The notes: a model not told the origin generated them from the sequence alone. A DNA stretch of 53,761 nt from Holophagaceae bacterium (GCA_025363715.1 JANYLR010000061.1:1-53761); one strand, 5' to 3'. Positions 1-9,265 are shown, counted from the first letter of the stretch. A program made the numbers and translations.

Positions 1-1
1 G

Positions 2-1483
2 GCCAGCCTGCTGGTCAGCCCGGTTCACCTCTGCGCCCAGACCGTTCCAAACGCTTCCAGGCCCGTGTGTATCTATTGCAACGCGGCCCTGCCCAATGGC
101 ACCCACGCCCGAAGCTGTCCCTATTATGCGGGCAGCAAACCCCAGACTGGGGGCCGGTCCGCGACGGGTTCCACCCGGTCGCCGGGTGCCGATGTGAAGG
201 CCGCCTTGGTCGGGAGCCTGTTCCAGAACCTATTGACCTCCCTGTTCGCCTCCGATACTGCCGAGGATCAGAGCGCGGCAGTGGCACAAGCCGCTGCCCT
301 GGCCGCAGCCCAGGCCTCCGAAACCCAACGGAACAACGACAGGATCGCCCAGGCCGAATTCATGAGGATGATGCAGTCTTACAAGCAACTGGATGACTCC
401 CCGGGACCAGCGTTCAAGACCCTGGCGGATACCGACCTGGGACTCAAGTCCCTGGATGGTGAGGCGGAGACCCTCGCGGCCAACGCCAGAGCCCCCTTTG
501 ACACACCAGCCACGCCTGGCCTGCCGCGGCCAGAACCGAGCGGTGGTGCCACCCCGTTTTTCGGCGACACCATGCCGGTCGAAGACCTGCAACTACTCGT
601 CAACCCCGACCAGGATCCGCGGGTGGTGGACTTGACCAAGGCGCACCACTTTGTCGTGACGAGCCTCAAAGAGGACACTCCAAAACTGGAGGCGCTCGTC
701 AGGAAGAGCGAGGGGAAGGGGACGGCTGCCACTACCCCCAAGGCCCCGGATTGCGCCAGGCTTGCCCAGTTCCTGAAGGGCTCGATGCAGCAGAGGAGCC
801 AATTCCAGAAGACCCTCCAGTCGGCCCAGGAACAGGTGACCACCTGGGAGATCGCCAATCGCAATGCCCTGCTGAATGCCGCGAAGGACGGGCTGGAGTA
901 TTTTTCCGGACAGATCCTTGACAGTCTCAGCAAGCGGGGTGAAGCAGCCGCCCGGCTCCAGCGGATCTACGACCAGCGGTCCGGGCAGATGGCCAGGGAT
1001 GGGCTCGACCTGGTGGTCATCCAGGCCAAGATAAAACGCCTTCAAAAACTGTCTTCAGCCGGACAGATCGCCGACTTTGTCAGCAGCATGAGCGATTGGC
1101 AGACCTTCATGAAGGATGGAATATCCAGCCTGGTGGCCCAACTGAAGGCTTCCAACCAGGATCTGGAAGGGTTCTTCAGTGAACCGGGCATGCAGGTCTA
1201 TTTCGGCACTGAAGCCCCAGAACTGCAGGTCCTGCTCGACATCTCCAAGATCGCCGCCTCGAACGAAGTGCTCGGGAAATGGGTCGCCAGAAAGGTCCCG
1301 ATCATTGCCGGCGTTGAACTCGCGATCAATCAAACCTACAACGCACTGGACTGGTACCTCAGCTTCAAGCGGATAAGCGAAGCCAACAGCATCAATGGGC
1401 GGGCCCTGGATGCGGCCAGGACCATCCAGCAGAATATTGACAATGCCCATCTAAAGTTAAGGGACTGTCCGGGTCCCACCTGA
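2..1483 (+). CDS. Secreted protein of unknown function, 5'-truncated by the window edge
   Basis: The reading frame is open to the first base of the window. The codons before the first internal GTG (position 65) encode the end of a signal peptide (ASLLVSPVHLCA then QTVPNA), so the true start lies upstream and GTG65 is not the start. Just after the likely cleavage site is a cysteine cluster, CIYC followed by SCPYY, which looks like a partial zinc-ribbon without its fourth cysteine. The rest is Ala/Gln-rich and helical: a low-complexity linker, a long probable coiled-coil middle, and a C-terminal helical part rich in Ile/Leu/Trp. I do not recognise a family. It is probably exported. The next gene starts 97 bp downstream, with no clear terminator between them. 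Confidence 0.75.
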   Translation, partial: ASLLVSPVHLCAQTVPNASRPVCIYCNAALPNGTHARSCPYYAGSKPQTGGRSATGSTRSPGADVKAALVGSLFQNLLTSLFASDTAEDQSAAVAQAAALAAAQASETQRNNDRIAQAEFMRMMQSYKQLDDSPGPAFKTLADTDLGLKSLDGEAETLAANARAPFDTPATPGLPRPEPSGGATPFFGDTMPVEDLQLLVNPDQDPRVVDLTKAHHFVVTSLKEDTPKLEALVRKSEGKGTAATTPKAPDCARLAQFLKGSMQQRSQFQKTLQSAQEQVTTWEIANRNALLNAAKDGLEYFSGQILDSLSKRGEAAARLQRIYDQRSGQMARDGLDLVVIQAKIKRLQKLSSAGQIADFVSSMSDWQTFMKDGISSLVAQLKASNQDLEGFFSEPGMQVYFGTEAPELQVLLDISKIAASNEVLGKWVARKVPIIAGVELAINQTYNALDWYLSFKRISEANSINGRALDAARTIQQNIDNAHLKLRDCPGPT

Positions 1484-1580
1484 CATCCCACTCCCTCCTC
1501 CGGACAACACGCACGCTGCCCGAAGTCCAGGGCCAGTCTCTAGCCTGCTTGCCCAGTCATACTGTATCCGGAGGATCCCC

Positions 1581-2579
1581 ATGCATTACCGGAAGCCCTG
1601 CGGCAGCGTCCTGGAGGCCATCGGCAACACGCCCCTGGTCCGGTTGCGCCGCGTCGTCGCGAATCTTCCGGTGGAGGTCTTCGCCAAGCTGGAGTTCCTG
1701 AACCCCATGGGCAGCAGCAAGGATCGCATCGCGAAGTACATGATCGAAGCTGCCGAGCGGGACGGCCGGCTGAAGCCCGGCGATCTCATCATCGAGAACT
1801 CCTCGGGCAACACGGCCATGGGCCTGGCCCTGATGGCCATCCAGAAGGGCTACCGGATCAAGGTCGTGGTGCGCGACACCATCTCCCAGGAGAAGCTGAA
1901 CCAGCTGCTGGCCCTGGGCGCGCAGGTTCACAAAGCCGACACGAGCCTGCCGCCGGAGCACCCGGACAGCTACAACAACATCACCCCGCGCCTGGCCCGG
2001 GAGACGCCCGGCTGCTACTTTCCCGATCAGCATGGCAACCGCGAGAACAACGCCGCCCACTACCACGGCACCGGCCCCGAAATCTGGGCACAGATGGAGG
2101 GCCGCATCGACGTCCTCGTGGCGGGGGCCGGCACCGGTGGCACCATCGGCGGCGTGGGCCGGTATCTCAAGGAGAAGGACCCGAAGATCAAGGTGGTGGC
2201 CGTGGATCCCGTGGGCTCGGTGTTCTCGCCCCATTTCCACGGAGAGAAGGATCCCAAGCCCGGCCCCTACCGCATCGAAGGCCTGGGCGACGAGTTTCTT
2301 ATCCACACGATGGAGTTCGACCTCATCGATGACATGCTCCAGGTCACCGACCGCCAGGCCTTTCACCACGCCCGTCGCCTCGTCAAAGATGAAGGCATCC
2401 TCGGCGGCGGCTCCAGCGGCGCGGCGCTCTGGGCGATGCTGCAGGTGGCGAAAAACCTGCCGCCCATGGACCGGCCGGCCCGCATCGTGACGGTGTTCCC
2501 GGATGGCGCGGGCCGCTACCTCAGCAGCATCTTCAACGACGAGTGGCTCTCCGAGCGGGGCCTGCTGGAGGAGGAATGA
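1581..2579 (+). CDS. PLP-dependent cysteine synthase / cystathionine beta-synthase-like enzyme
   Basis: This is a 332-aa fold-type II PLP enzyme of the CysK/CBS family, which performs beta-replacement at serine or O-acetylserine. It shows the N-terminal IGNTPLVRL motif, the Schiff-base lysine in LNPMGSSKDR (K47), the substrate loop SSGNTAMG, the phosphate-binding glycine loop GAGTGGTIGG and the C-terminal GGSSGAAL. It ends after the catalytic domain, so it has no C-terminal CBS (Bateman) pair. A good GGAGG site precedes the ATG. Its last codons overlap the start of the next gene (ATGA), so the two are translationally coupled. The long loop with HFHGEKDPKPGPYRIEG resembles cystathionine beta-synthases more than CysK. 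Whether it makes cysteine or cystathionine cannot be decided from sequence. Confidence 0.88.
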   Translation: MHYRKPCGSVLEAIGNTPLVRLRRVVANLPVEVFAKLEFLNPMGSSKDRIAKYMIEAAERDGRLKPGDLIIENSSGNTAMGLALMAIQKGYRIKVVVRDTISQEKLNQLLALGAQVHKADTSLPPEHPDSYNNITPRLARETPGCYFPDQHGNRENNAAHYHGTGPEIWAQMEGRIDVLVAGAGTGGTIGGVGRYLKEKDPKIKVVAVDPVGSVFSPHFHGEKDPKPGPYRIEGLGDEFLIHTMEFDLIDDMLQVTDRQAFHHARRLVKDEGILGGGSSGAALWAMLQVAKNLPPMDRPARIVTVFPDGAGRYLSSIFNDEWLSERGLLEEE

Positions 2580-3538
2580 CCGCCTTCTCCGGCACCTACG
2601 TCGAGGCGGTGCGCCAGGCCCTTCACGACGCCATGGAGTCCGATCCCCGGGTCTGCTGCCTGGGGGAGGACATCGGCGCCTACGGCGGCGCCTTCCGGGC
2701 CACAGAGGGCCTGCTGGAGCGCTTCGGCGCGGACCGCGTCATCGATACGCCCATCTCGGAGCAGACCATCGCCGGGGCGGCCATCGGCGCGGCCCTCATG
2801 GGCCAGCGGCCCGTGGCGGAGTTCCAGTTCATGGACTTCGCCCTGCTCGCCGGCGACCTCATGGTGAACTTCGCCGCCAAGGCCCACTGGCGCTGGGGGG
2901 CGAACGTGCCCGCTGTGTTCCGCGGCCCTTCAGGGGGCGGCAATGGTGGCGGCCCCTTCCACAGCCAGAATCCCGAGGGCCACTTCCTCGGCAGCCCCGG
3001 CCTCAAGGTGGTGGCGCCGGGCACGGTGCGTGACGCCTATGCCCTGCTCCGGGCCGCCATCGACGATCCCGATCCGGTGCTGTTCTTCGAGCACAAGCAC
3101 CTCTACCGGCGCCTCAAGGATCAGTGGGAGGTCGCCCCCACGGCACGGCTCGGCGAAGCGGCCCTGCGCAAGGAAGGGGCAACCGCCTGCATCATCACCT
3201 ACGGCGCGGCCCAGCACGTGGCGCTCGAAGCGGTGGCCGACCTCGACGTGGCCGTGCTGGACCTGCGCACCCTCTGGCCCCTGGACGATGATGCCATCGC
3301 GGACCTGGCGAAGCGCACCCATCGGGTGCTGGTGCTCACGGAGGCCTCTCGCACTTATGGGCCAGGCGCCGAGCTGTCGGCCCGCATCGGCGAGACCTGC
3401 TTCCCCTGGCTGGACGCACCCGTGCTGCGGGTGGGCGCCGCAGACACCCCCACCCCCGCCAGCCCGCCCCTGGAGTCCGCCTGCCTGCCGAGCATCGCGC
3501 TCGTGCGCTCGGAGCTGGAGCGCCTGCTGGCCTGGTAG
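2576..3538 (+). CDS. 2-oxoacid dehydrogenase E1 component, beta subunit-like
   Basis: This 320-aa protein matches the beta chain of thiamine-diphosphate E1 enzymes (pyruvate, acetoin or branched-chain dehydrogenases). It has VRQALHDAMESDPRV, the LGEDIGAYGGAFRAT motif with the ThDP-contacting Glu, PISEQTIAGAAIGAA, an EFQFMDFA strand and a C-terminal transketolase domain (DLRTLWPLDDDAI, VLTEASRTYGPGAE). I chose the ATG at 2576, which overlaps the stop of the preceding gene and sits behind GGAGGA, over an upstream GTG that gives an atypical extension. E1-beta normally needs an alpha chain carrying the ThDP pyrophosphate site, and none is encoded in the window. Pairing with a cysteine-synthase-like gene is unusual, so the substrate is unknown. 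It ends one base from the stop of the convergent deacetylase gene. Confidence 0.85.
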   Translation: MTAFSGTYVEAVRQALHDAMESDPRVCCLGEDIGAYGGAFRATEGLLERFGADRVIDTPISEQTIAGAAIGAALMGQRPVAEFQFMDFALLAGDLMVNFAAKAHWRWGANVPAVFRGPSGGGNGGGPFHSQNPEGHFLGSPGLKVVAPGTVRDAYALLRAAIDDPDPVLFFEHKHLYRRLKDQWEVAPTARLGEAALRKEGATACIITYGAAQHVALEAVADLDVAVLDLRTLWPLDDDAIADLAKRTHRVLVLTEASRTYGPGAELSARIGETCFPWLDAPVLRVGAADTPTPASPPLESACLPSIALVRSELERLLAW

Positions 3539-3539
3539 A

Positions 3540-4484
3540 TCAGGGCTGCTTCCGCTCCCGCCGCTGCAGGTCGCGGATCTCCCGCCAGCGGATCAGCTTG
3601 ATGCCTTCGCTCTCCAGCAGGCGGCGGAGGCCAGGGTCGGTGGTGAAGAGGCGGTACTCTTCGGCCCTGTCCCGCCAGCCGGTACGCATGGGCTCCGCCC
3701 CCGTGAGAGCCTGCATCTCCGGGTGTTCCAGGGCAACGTGGATGTAGAGCTCGCTCACGCCGGGCCGCAGGGAGTGGAGCACGCGCCGCCAGACATCGGC
3801 CACGGTCTCGCCGGGCTGGATGGCGCCGGGGTACAGGCGGTCCGGGGTCAGGATGCCCTCTTGTCGGAACCGGGCCAGCTGGACTTCGCGGAGGTCCTCC
3901 CGGGTGGGGAGGAACCGGGCCGGCAGATCGAACTCCCGCGCCAGCTTGACGTAGACCTCGAAGAGCCGGGGGTCCAGGGCCAGGGCGTGCATGTGCATGT
4001 CCAGGTGGCTGACGTCGACGCCCGCCTCCAGCGTCTTCTGGATCTGGGCCCGGCACTCGGCCTCGACTTCCGCGGGCCTGGCCTGCGCATGCACCGCACG
4101 CACCGATCCCAGCAGGTAGCCCTGGGCATCCACCAGCGAAGGTACCGCCGTGCGGCCCAGCACGGGGCCCCAGCGCAGGGTGTCCCACTCGCTCGTGACC
4201 ACCAGATGCACGCCGAAATCCAGCTTCGGATCCGCCGCGGCCGCCGCGGCGATCTCCGGGAACCAGGGGCAGGTGGCCATGAGGGTCGCACTCCCCACCA
4301 GCCCCCGTCGCATGGCGTCCAGGGTCGCAACATTCTCCGCGTGGGCCAGGCCGCCATCGTCGGCGTTGATGATCAGCAGCCTGTCCTTGGGGCCGTAGCC
4401 CAGGCGCTCCGCGAGGCTGGCGGACTGGGCGCACAGGGCGGCGGCGCACAGGCACAGGCCGCAGATCCAGGTCCACCACACCAT
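3540..4484 (-). CDS. ChbG/YdjC-family carbohydrate deacetylase, exported
   Basis: A 314-aa protein with an N-terminal hydrophobic signal segment (WWTWICGLCLCAAALCAQ) followed by a YdjC/ChbG/HpnK-type deacetylase domain. Visible metal-site motifs are INADDGGL (D42 and D43), FGVHL and HLDMHMH. The family removes N-acetyl groups from short amino-sugar chains; YdjC itself is cytoplasmic in enteric bacteria, while the signal sequence here points to the periplasm. GGAGG lies at good spacing before the ATG. It is divergent from the glycosidase/exopolysaccharide operon that starts about 50 bp away. I therefore infer that it trims the polymer or oligosaccharides of that locus, much as the N-terminal domain of PgaB does, although the fold is different. 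Confidence 0.82.
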   Translation of the reverse strand: MVWWTWICGLCLCAAALCAQSASLAERLGYGPKDRLLIINADDGGLAHAENVATLDAMRRGLVGSATLMATCPWFPEIAAAAAADPKLDFGVHLVVTSEWDTLRWGPVLGRTAVPSLVDAQGYLLGSVRAVHAQARPAEVEAECRAQIQKTLEAGVDVSHLDMHMHALALDPRLFEVYVKLAREFDLPARFLPTREDLREVQLARFRQEGILTPDRLYPGAIQPGETVADVWRRVLHSLRPGVSELYIHVALEHPEMQALTGAEPMRTGWRDRAEEYRLFTTDPGLRRLLESEGIKLIRWREIRDLQRRERKQP

Positions 4485-4533
4485 CTAGGCCTCCGATTTC
4501 CCTCCCGCGAGGGCGGAGCATCCAGTCTAATGG

Positions 4534-7146
4534 ATGCTGATGATGACCGCCGCATCCCTAGCTCCACTCTTCTTTTCGCTGCTCCTGATGGCCCAGGCCC
4601 CCGACGGGTTCGCCCTGCTGCGGGCGGGCAAGACGGTCGAGGCCCGGGAGGCCTTCCAGGCCAGCCTCCGGTCGAACGACAGGGACGCGGATGCCTGGCT
4701 CGGCGCCGGGCTCGTGGCGCTGCGCCAGGAGCGCCTCCTGGATGCCCGGGCCTTTTTCACCCGCGCCCTGGAGCTGGCGCCGGGCTATGCGGACGCCGGT
4801 GTGGGCCTGGCCCGCTGTCTCTTGAAGGAGGGGAAGCCCACCGAAGCCATTGCCACCCTGGAGCGGCTCGCCAAAGCCCACCCGGACCGGGCCGATATCC
4901 GCGAGGAGCTGCTCACGCTCACGGGCCTACCCCCGGAGTCCGAACAGCCGCCCTACAGCCGACCCGCGATTGCCCAGATGCCCGCCCGCGCCTGGGGCCG
5001 CCGCCTGGAGACCGCCGCCGGCCAAGGCCGCTGGCAGCCCTTCTATGTGAAGGGCATGAACCTGGGCGCCGCCCTGCCGGGGCGGTACCCCAGCGAGTTC
5101 CCCGACCGCGCCACCTACGAGGGCTGGCTGCGGGAGATGGCCGAGCTCGGTATCAACGCGGTCCGGGTCTACACCATCCATCCTCCGCACTTCTACACCG
5201 CCCTCAGGGACCACAACCTGAAGGCCAAGCAGCCCATCTGGCTCATCCACGGCGTCTGGGCCGAGCTGCCGCCCCGGCACGATTTCCAGGATGCGGCCTG
5301 GAAGGCGGCCTGGTTCGAGGACATGCAGGACGTGGTCCAGGTGCTCCATGGGCGTGCGCGCCTCGGGCGGCGCCCCGGCAGGGCCGGCGGCGTCTATCTT
5401 GCGGACGTGAGCCCCTGGACCCTGGCCATTATCCTGGGCCGGGAGTGGGAGTCCTCCAGTGTGGTGGCCTTCAACAGGCTCCATCCAGGTTCCTCCGACT
5501 GGTCCGGCCGCTTCGTGACGGTGAAAGACGGCCAGGCCATGGAGCGCTTCCTGGCGGAGAGCATGGATCACTTCCTCGGTCTCGAATGGGATGGCTTCCA
5601 TGCCCAACGGCCCATGGCCTTCACCAACTGGCCCACCCTCGACCCCCTCTACCACGTCACCGAATCATCCGAGCGCGAAGAGGCCGAGCTGCGCCGGAAG
5701 CCGGGAGACCCGCCGGGTGGGCTCAGTGAGGAGTCCAATGACGAGGACGCGGTGGGCCTGGATATGGAGAAATTTGGCGGCACGCCCCTGCTCCAAGCCG
5801 GGCTCTTCGCCAGCTACCACATCTACCCCTACTACCCGGACTTCATGAATCTGGATCCCGGCTACGCCAAGGCCCGCGATCACCTGGGCCCCAGCAACTA
5901 CCTGGGCTACCTCCAGGACCTGGTGAGGCACCACCGGAAGCACCCCGTGGTCGTGGCGGAGTTCGGGGTGCCCGCCTCGCGGCTGGTGGCCCACTGGCAG
6001 CCCCAGGGCATGACCCACGGGGGGCAGAACGAGCGCGAAAAGGGTGAGCACGATGCGCGGCTGCAGAAGAACATCCACGACGCGGGCTGTGCCGGAGGCG
6101 TGCTGTTCGCGTGGATCGACGAGTGGTTCAAGAAGAACTGGCTGACCATGCCCTTCGAGCATCCGCTGGATCGGAAACCGCTCTGGTACAACGAAATGGA
6201 TGCCGAGGAAAACTACGGCCTCATCGCCTACCGCCCCGGCGCCAAGGGCCCGAACATCCTGATCGACGGCAAGGCCACGGACTGGGACCGGGTGCCGGTC
6301 TACCTCGAAGGACAGGGCCACACCCTCAAGGTGCTGGCGGACGAAGGCTGGCTGCACCTGGGCCTCTTCTTCCCCGGTCCGGTGGACCTGGCCAAGCAGG
6401 CCTACCTCGTGGGGATCGATACGGTGGATCCCCTGCGGGGGGATCACCGGCTGCCCTGGGGCGCGGGGCCTGCCTCCGAGACGGGGCTGGAGTTCGTGGC
6501 CCTGTTCCAGGGGGAGGGCAGGACTGGCGTCTTCGTGGACGAACCCTACGCCCTGCCGGAGCACCGCTTCGATCCCCGGCACCGCTACCGGAGCGTCGCC
6601 AACGAGGCGGGCCGGTTCATCATGGGCACGGCCCGCAGCAACAACGCCCGGGTGGGCCGGGACGGAACCCAGTTCCCCGGCCACAGCACGGAGATCGGCT
6701 GGCTGCAGCGGGGCACTCAGGACCGCAGCGACGCCGCCTACGACGATCGCGCCGCCTGGCAGATCGGGCGCACCGCGGCGGGCCGCGGCTTTCTCGAGGC
6801 CCGCATCCCCTGGACCCTCCTGAACGTGACGGACCCCAGCGCCCGCACCGTCATCGACGATCCCGAGCGCAAGGTGCCCGGACCTGTGGGGACCTCCATC
6901 ACGCCCGGATTCAGACTGGTGCTGGCCGCCTTCGCCGCCGACCAGCCCCTCTGGGAGGGTGGCGGACGCTTCCGTTTCTCCCTCCCCGCCGCCCAGGGGG
7001 CCCGCATCCCCAGGCCCCCCTTGTTCACCTGGCCCACCTGGCCCACCTGGGAGCAGCCCACCTTCCACCGCTACCGCAAGCGGTCATTCCCGATCTACCA
7101 GAAGGCCCTGGCCGATACGCCGGATGAACCAAGGAACCTCCCATGA
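4534..7146 (+). CDS. Secreted TPR + glycoside-hydrolase-like + CBM9-like protein
   Basis: 870 aa. A signal peptide (LAPLFFSLLLMAQA) is followed by about 100 residues of TPR-like helices. From about residue 170 there is a TIM-barrel glycosidase-like domain: FYVKGMNLGAA, then LGINAVRVYTIHPP. The candidate catalytic acids are Glu304 in GREWES and Glu476 in VVAEFGVP, at the positions expected for the acid/base and nucleophile of clan GH-A-like enzymes. The final 300 residues contain ILIDGKATDWDRVPVY, typical of CBM9-like/DOMON-type binding modules. Several ATGs cluster at the start, so the exact start is uncertain by a few codons. The stop overlaps the next start (ATGA). In context it probably hydrolyses or remodels the polysaccharide made by this operon. 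The GH family could not be assigned by eye. Confidence 0.8.
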   Translation: MLMMTAASLAPLFFSLLLMAQAPDGFALLRAGKTVEAREAFQASLRSNDRDADAWLGAGLVALRQERLLDARAFFTRALELAPGYADAGVGLARCLLKEGKPTEAIATLERLAKAHPDRADIREELLTLTGLPPESEQPPYSRPAIAQMPARAWGRRLETAAGQGRWQPFYVKGMNLGAALPGRYPSEFPDRATYEGWLREMAELGINAVRVYTIHPPHFYTALRDHNLKAKQPIWLIHGVWAELPPRHDFQDAAWKAAWFEDMQDVVQVLHGRARLGRRPGRAGGVYLADVSPWTLAIILGREWESSSVVAFNRLHPGSSDWSGRFVTVKDGQAMERFLAESMDHFLGLEWDGFHAQRPMAFTNWPTLDPLYHVTESSEREEAELRRKPGDPPGGLSEESNDEDAVGLDMEKFGGTPLLQAGLFASYHIYPYYPDFMNLDPGYAKARDHLGPSNYLGYLQDLVRHHRKHPVVVAEFGVPASRLVAHWQPQGMTHGGQNEREKGEHDARLQKNIHDAGCAGGVLFAWIDEWFKKNWLTMPFEHPLDRKPLWYNEMDAEENYGLIAYRPGAKGPNILIDGKATDWDRVPVYLEGQGHTLKVLADEGWLHLGLFFPGPVDLAKQAYLVGIDTVDPLRGDHRLPWGAGPASETGLEFVALFQGEGRTGVFVDEPYALPEHRFDPRHRYRSVANEAGRFIMGTARSNNARVGRDGTQFPGHSTEIGWLQRGTQDRSDAAYDDRAAWQIGRTAAGRGFLEARIPWTLLNVTDPSARTVIDDPERKVPGPVGTSITPGFRLVLAAFAADQPLWEGGGRFRFSLPAAQGARIPRPPLFTWPTWPTWEQPTFHRYRKRSFPIYQKALADTPDEPRNLP

Positions 7147-8840
7147 TCCTGCTTGCGATGCCCTGCCTCCAGGAGCCTGAGCCCGTGCCGGATGCCGGCG
7201 CCCTGCTGGACCAGGCGCGGGAGCTGCGCGCGCAGAAGAAGTGGGGCGAGGCCGTGACGGTCTACTCCCGGATGCTGGCCATCTGGAAGGATCACCAGAT
7301 GGCCCTCTTCGACCGGGCCCAGACCCTCAGCTGGATGAAGCGCTTCGAGGAATCCATTCGCGATTTCCAGCGGCACCGGGAGGTCTATCCGGACCGGGCC
7401 GCGGACAGCGAACCGGCCCTGGCGAAGGTGACGGCCTGGGCCAAGCGCTTCCAGGAGGCCGTGGGCATCCTGGCGCCCTATGTGGCCCGCGGCGACCGCT
7501 CGGCGACCCTGGACACAGCCACCTTCCTGAGCTGGGACGGTCAGCATTCGAAGAGCCTCGCCCTGACCGCGGCCTGGCTGAAGGCCCATCCCGGGGATCG
7601 GGATTTCCTCGTCCTGCGGGGCCGGGTCCTGGGCTGGAAGGGTGATCACGCCCGGGCCCGGGGTGCCTACCAGGAAATCCTCTCCAAGACTCTCGGGGAC
7701 CGGGAGGCCCTGCTGGGCCTCGCCCAGCTGGATCTCTGGGCAGGCGACTCCGAAGCTGCCGCCGAGCGCGTGGCGGCCCTCCCCCCCGAGGAGGCCAAGG
7801 GCGCCGAAGCCGAGCTCATGGGCAGCCAGATCGACCAGCGCATGGGCCGCCTGCGCCAGGCCCGGGCCAGGGCCCTGGCCCAGGGCGGCAACCCGGAGCT
7901 TCAGGAAGATGTCCAATCCCGGCTCCGGGACCTGGCGGAAGCCCAGGGGCCTTGGGTGGAGCTGTCCCAGACCCGCACCGATTCCAACGAGGGCCTCCGG
8001 ACCGAGAACCGGCATCTGGAGGCCGCCCTGCCCTTCTTCGATGGCAGCCTGCGGATGGGCGGCACCTTCAACCACCTGGAGCAGGCGGGCCAGCCGGAAC
8101 GTCGCCCGCAGGAGTGGACCCTGGGCCTCCTCCACCCCATCGGCCCTCGGCTGAGTGCTTCGGTTCAGCTGGGCCGGGCGGATGACGTGGGCGGCTCCGC
8201 CGCTAGCTCCCATGCGCTGGCCTTTGGGTACCGCCTGGGGCCGGGCCTGAACGTCTCCCTGTACCACAGCTACCAGCCGAACCTGGCCACCCCCCGGGCC
8301 GTGGACCTCCGCACCGCCATCCGCACCTGGGGCCTGGGCGGGAGCTGGGTGTTCAACCAGACCCTCGATCACCTGAACCTGTCCGTGGAGCGCTCCTTTC
8401 TGTCCGCGGGCGCGGCGAAAACGAGCCTTCAGGGCGGTGGTGGCCATCGTTTCCCCTTCGAACACGGGGAGTGGCGGGCGGGTCTCGCCACCCGCCTCTT
8501 CGATCAGAACCAGAGCCTGAACCTGGGCTTCTTCAATCCCCAGCGCTACCGGTACTATGGCGCCACCGCTGGCGTTGCCCTGCGCCAGGAGGAGCGCTGG
8601 GAGTGCACGCTGGACACCTGGGCCGGCTCCCAGGCCGTGAACCGGGCGCCCAGTCAGTTCAGCTGGGGCTACACCTTGTCCGGCACCTGGAGTTTCCCTC
8701 GGACACCTCTGTCCCTCTTCGCCGCCTGGAGCCAGAGTGTCGCGGGCCTGCCCGTGGCGGCCACCGATGATCCCTCCAGCTACCGGGATCACACGCTGCG
8801 CCTCGGACTGCGGCTTCGAGGGAATCGGTGGATGTGGTGA
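7143..8840 (+). CDS. TPR-containing outer-membrane beta-barrel protein (YaiO/PgaA-like exporter)
   Basis: 565 aa. Residues 20-270 are tandem TPR-like helical hairpins (for example WGEAVTVYSRMLAIWKDH). From about residue 280 the protein turns into alternating beta-strands with aromatic girdles (WTLGLLHPIGPRLSASVQLG, HALAFGYRLGPGLNVSLY) and ends in an aromatic residue (RGNRWMW), as outer-membrane barrels do. This periplasmic TPR plus C-terminal barrel plan is that of PgaA, BcsC and YaiO-family proteins that export or anchor polysaccharide. The N-terminus (MILLAMPCLQEPEP) is a short signal or a lipoprotein-like segment with a cysteine at residue 8. The start overlaps the upstream glycosidase stop, indicating coupled expression. 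Likely role: the outer-membrane exit for the product of the GT2 gene at the operon's 3' end. Confidence 0.8.
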   Translation: MILLAMPCLQEPEPVPDAGALLDQARELRAQKKWGEAVTVYSRMLAIWKDHQMALFDRAQTLSWMKRFEESIRDFQRHREVYPDRAADSEPALAKVTAWAKRFQEAVGILAPYVARGDRSATLDTATFLSWDGQHSKSLALTAAWLKAHPGDRDFLVLRGRVLGWKGDHARARGAYQEILSKTLGDREALLGLAQLDLWAGDSEAAAERVAALPPEEAKGAEAELMGSQIDQRMGRLRQARARALAQGGNPELQEDVQSRLRDLAEAQGPWVELSQTRTDSNEGLRTENRHLEAALPFFDGSLRMGGTFNHLEQAGQPERRPQEWTLGLLHPIGPRLSASVQLGRADDVGGSAASSHALAFGYRLGPGLNVSLYHSYQPNLATPRAVDLRTAIRTWGLGGSWVFNQTLDHLNLSVERSFLSAGAAKTSLQGGGGHRFPFEHGEWRAGLATRLFDQNQSLNLGFFNPQRYRYYGATAGVALRQEERWECTLDTWAGSQAVNRAPSQFSWGYTLSGTWSFPRTPLSLFAAWSQSVAGLPVAATDDPSSYRDHTLRLGLRLRGNRWMW

Positions 8841-8860
8841 AACCCTTGTAGACTTGGAAC

Positions 8861-9265
8861 ATGAGTCGAATGTGGCCAGAGAATACGCAGGTGCTGGTGG
8901 TCGAAGACGACCAGGCCACGGCTCGTATCATCAAAGCCCGCCTGGAGATGGAGGGCTTGAAAGTCTTCTCCGCCGCCAACGGCGTCGAAGGCTTGGAGTT
9001 GCTTCACCACGAGGCCATCGACCTCGTCACCACCGATCTCATGATGCCGGCCATGAACGGGTTCCGCCTGGTCCAGGAGATCCGCGATCTCCCGCCCCCC
9101 AAGGGCAGGGTGCCCATCCTGCTCATCTCGAGCAACCAGAATGAACAGGATATGATCCGCTGCCTGGCCGCGGGCGCCGATGACTACATGACCAAGCCCA
9201 TCTCGGCGTCGGTGCTGGTGGAACGCCTCTGGCGCATGCATCAGCGCACCTTCAGCGCCGGCTGA
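8861..9265 (+). CDS. Single-domain response regulator (CheY-like receiver)
   Basis: A 134-aa receiver domain and nothing else: acidic pair VEDDQAT, phospho-acceptor Asp in TTDLMMPAMNG, switch Ser in LLISSNQ, and conserved Lys in DYMTKPIS. There is no DNA-binding or catalytic output domain, so it must act by protein-protein contact. It sits between the outer-membrane exporter and the HEAT-repeat gene, 20 bp and 5 bp away, clearly inside the operon. I infer that phosphorylation of this protein modulates the synthase or exporter, possibly through the HEAT-repeat protein. No cognate kinase is adjacent; the nearest is the hybrid kinase near 21 kb, for which there is no evidence of partnership. Confidence 0.88.
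   Translation: MSRMWPENTQVLVVEDDQATARIIKARLEMEGLKVFSAANGVEGLELLHHEAIDLVTTDLMMPAMNGFRLVQEIRDLPPPKGRVPILLISSNQNEQDMIRCLAAGADDYMTKPISASVLVERLWRMHQRTFSAG

Noticed and set aside
65..67. GTG at position 65 as the start of the first gene
   Set aside because: The frame is open to the window edge and encodes a signal-peptide end upstream, so the true start is outside the window.
2943..5729. 928-codon plus-strand frame
   Set aside because: It crosses E1-beta, the deacetylase and the glycosidase gene in a different frame; composition is Arg/Pro/Ala-rich shadow sequence.
7095..8792. 565-codon minus-strand frame
   Set aside because: Exact antisense of the TPR-barrel gene; no recognisable domain.
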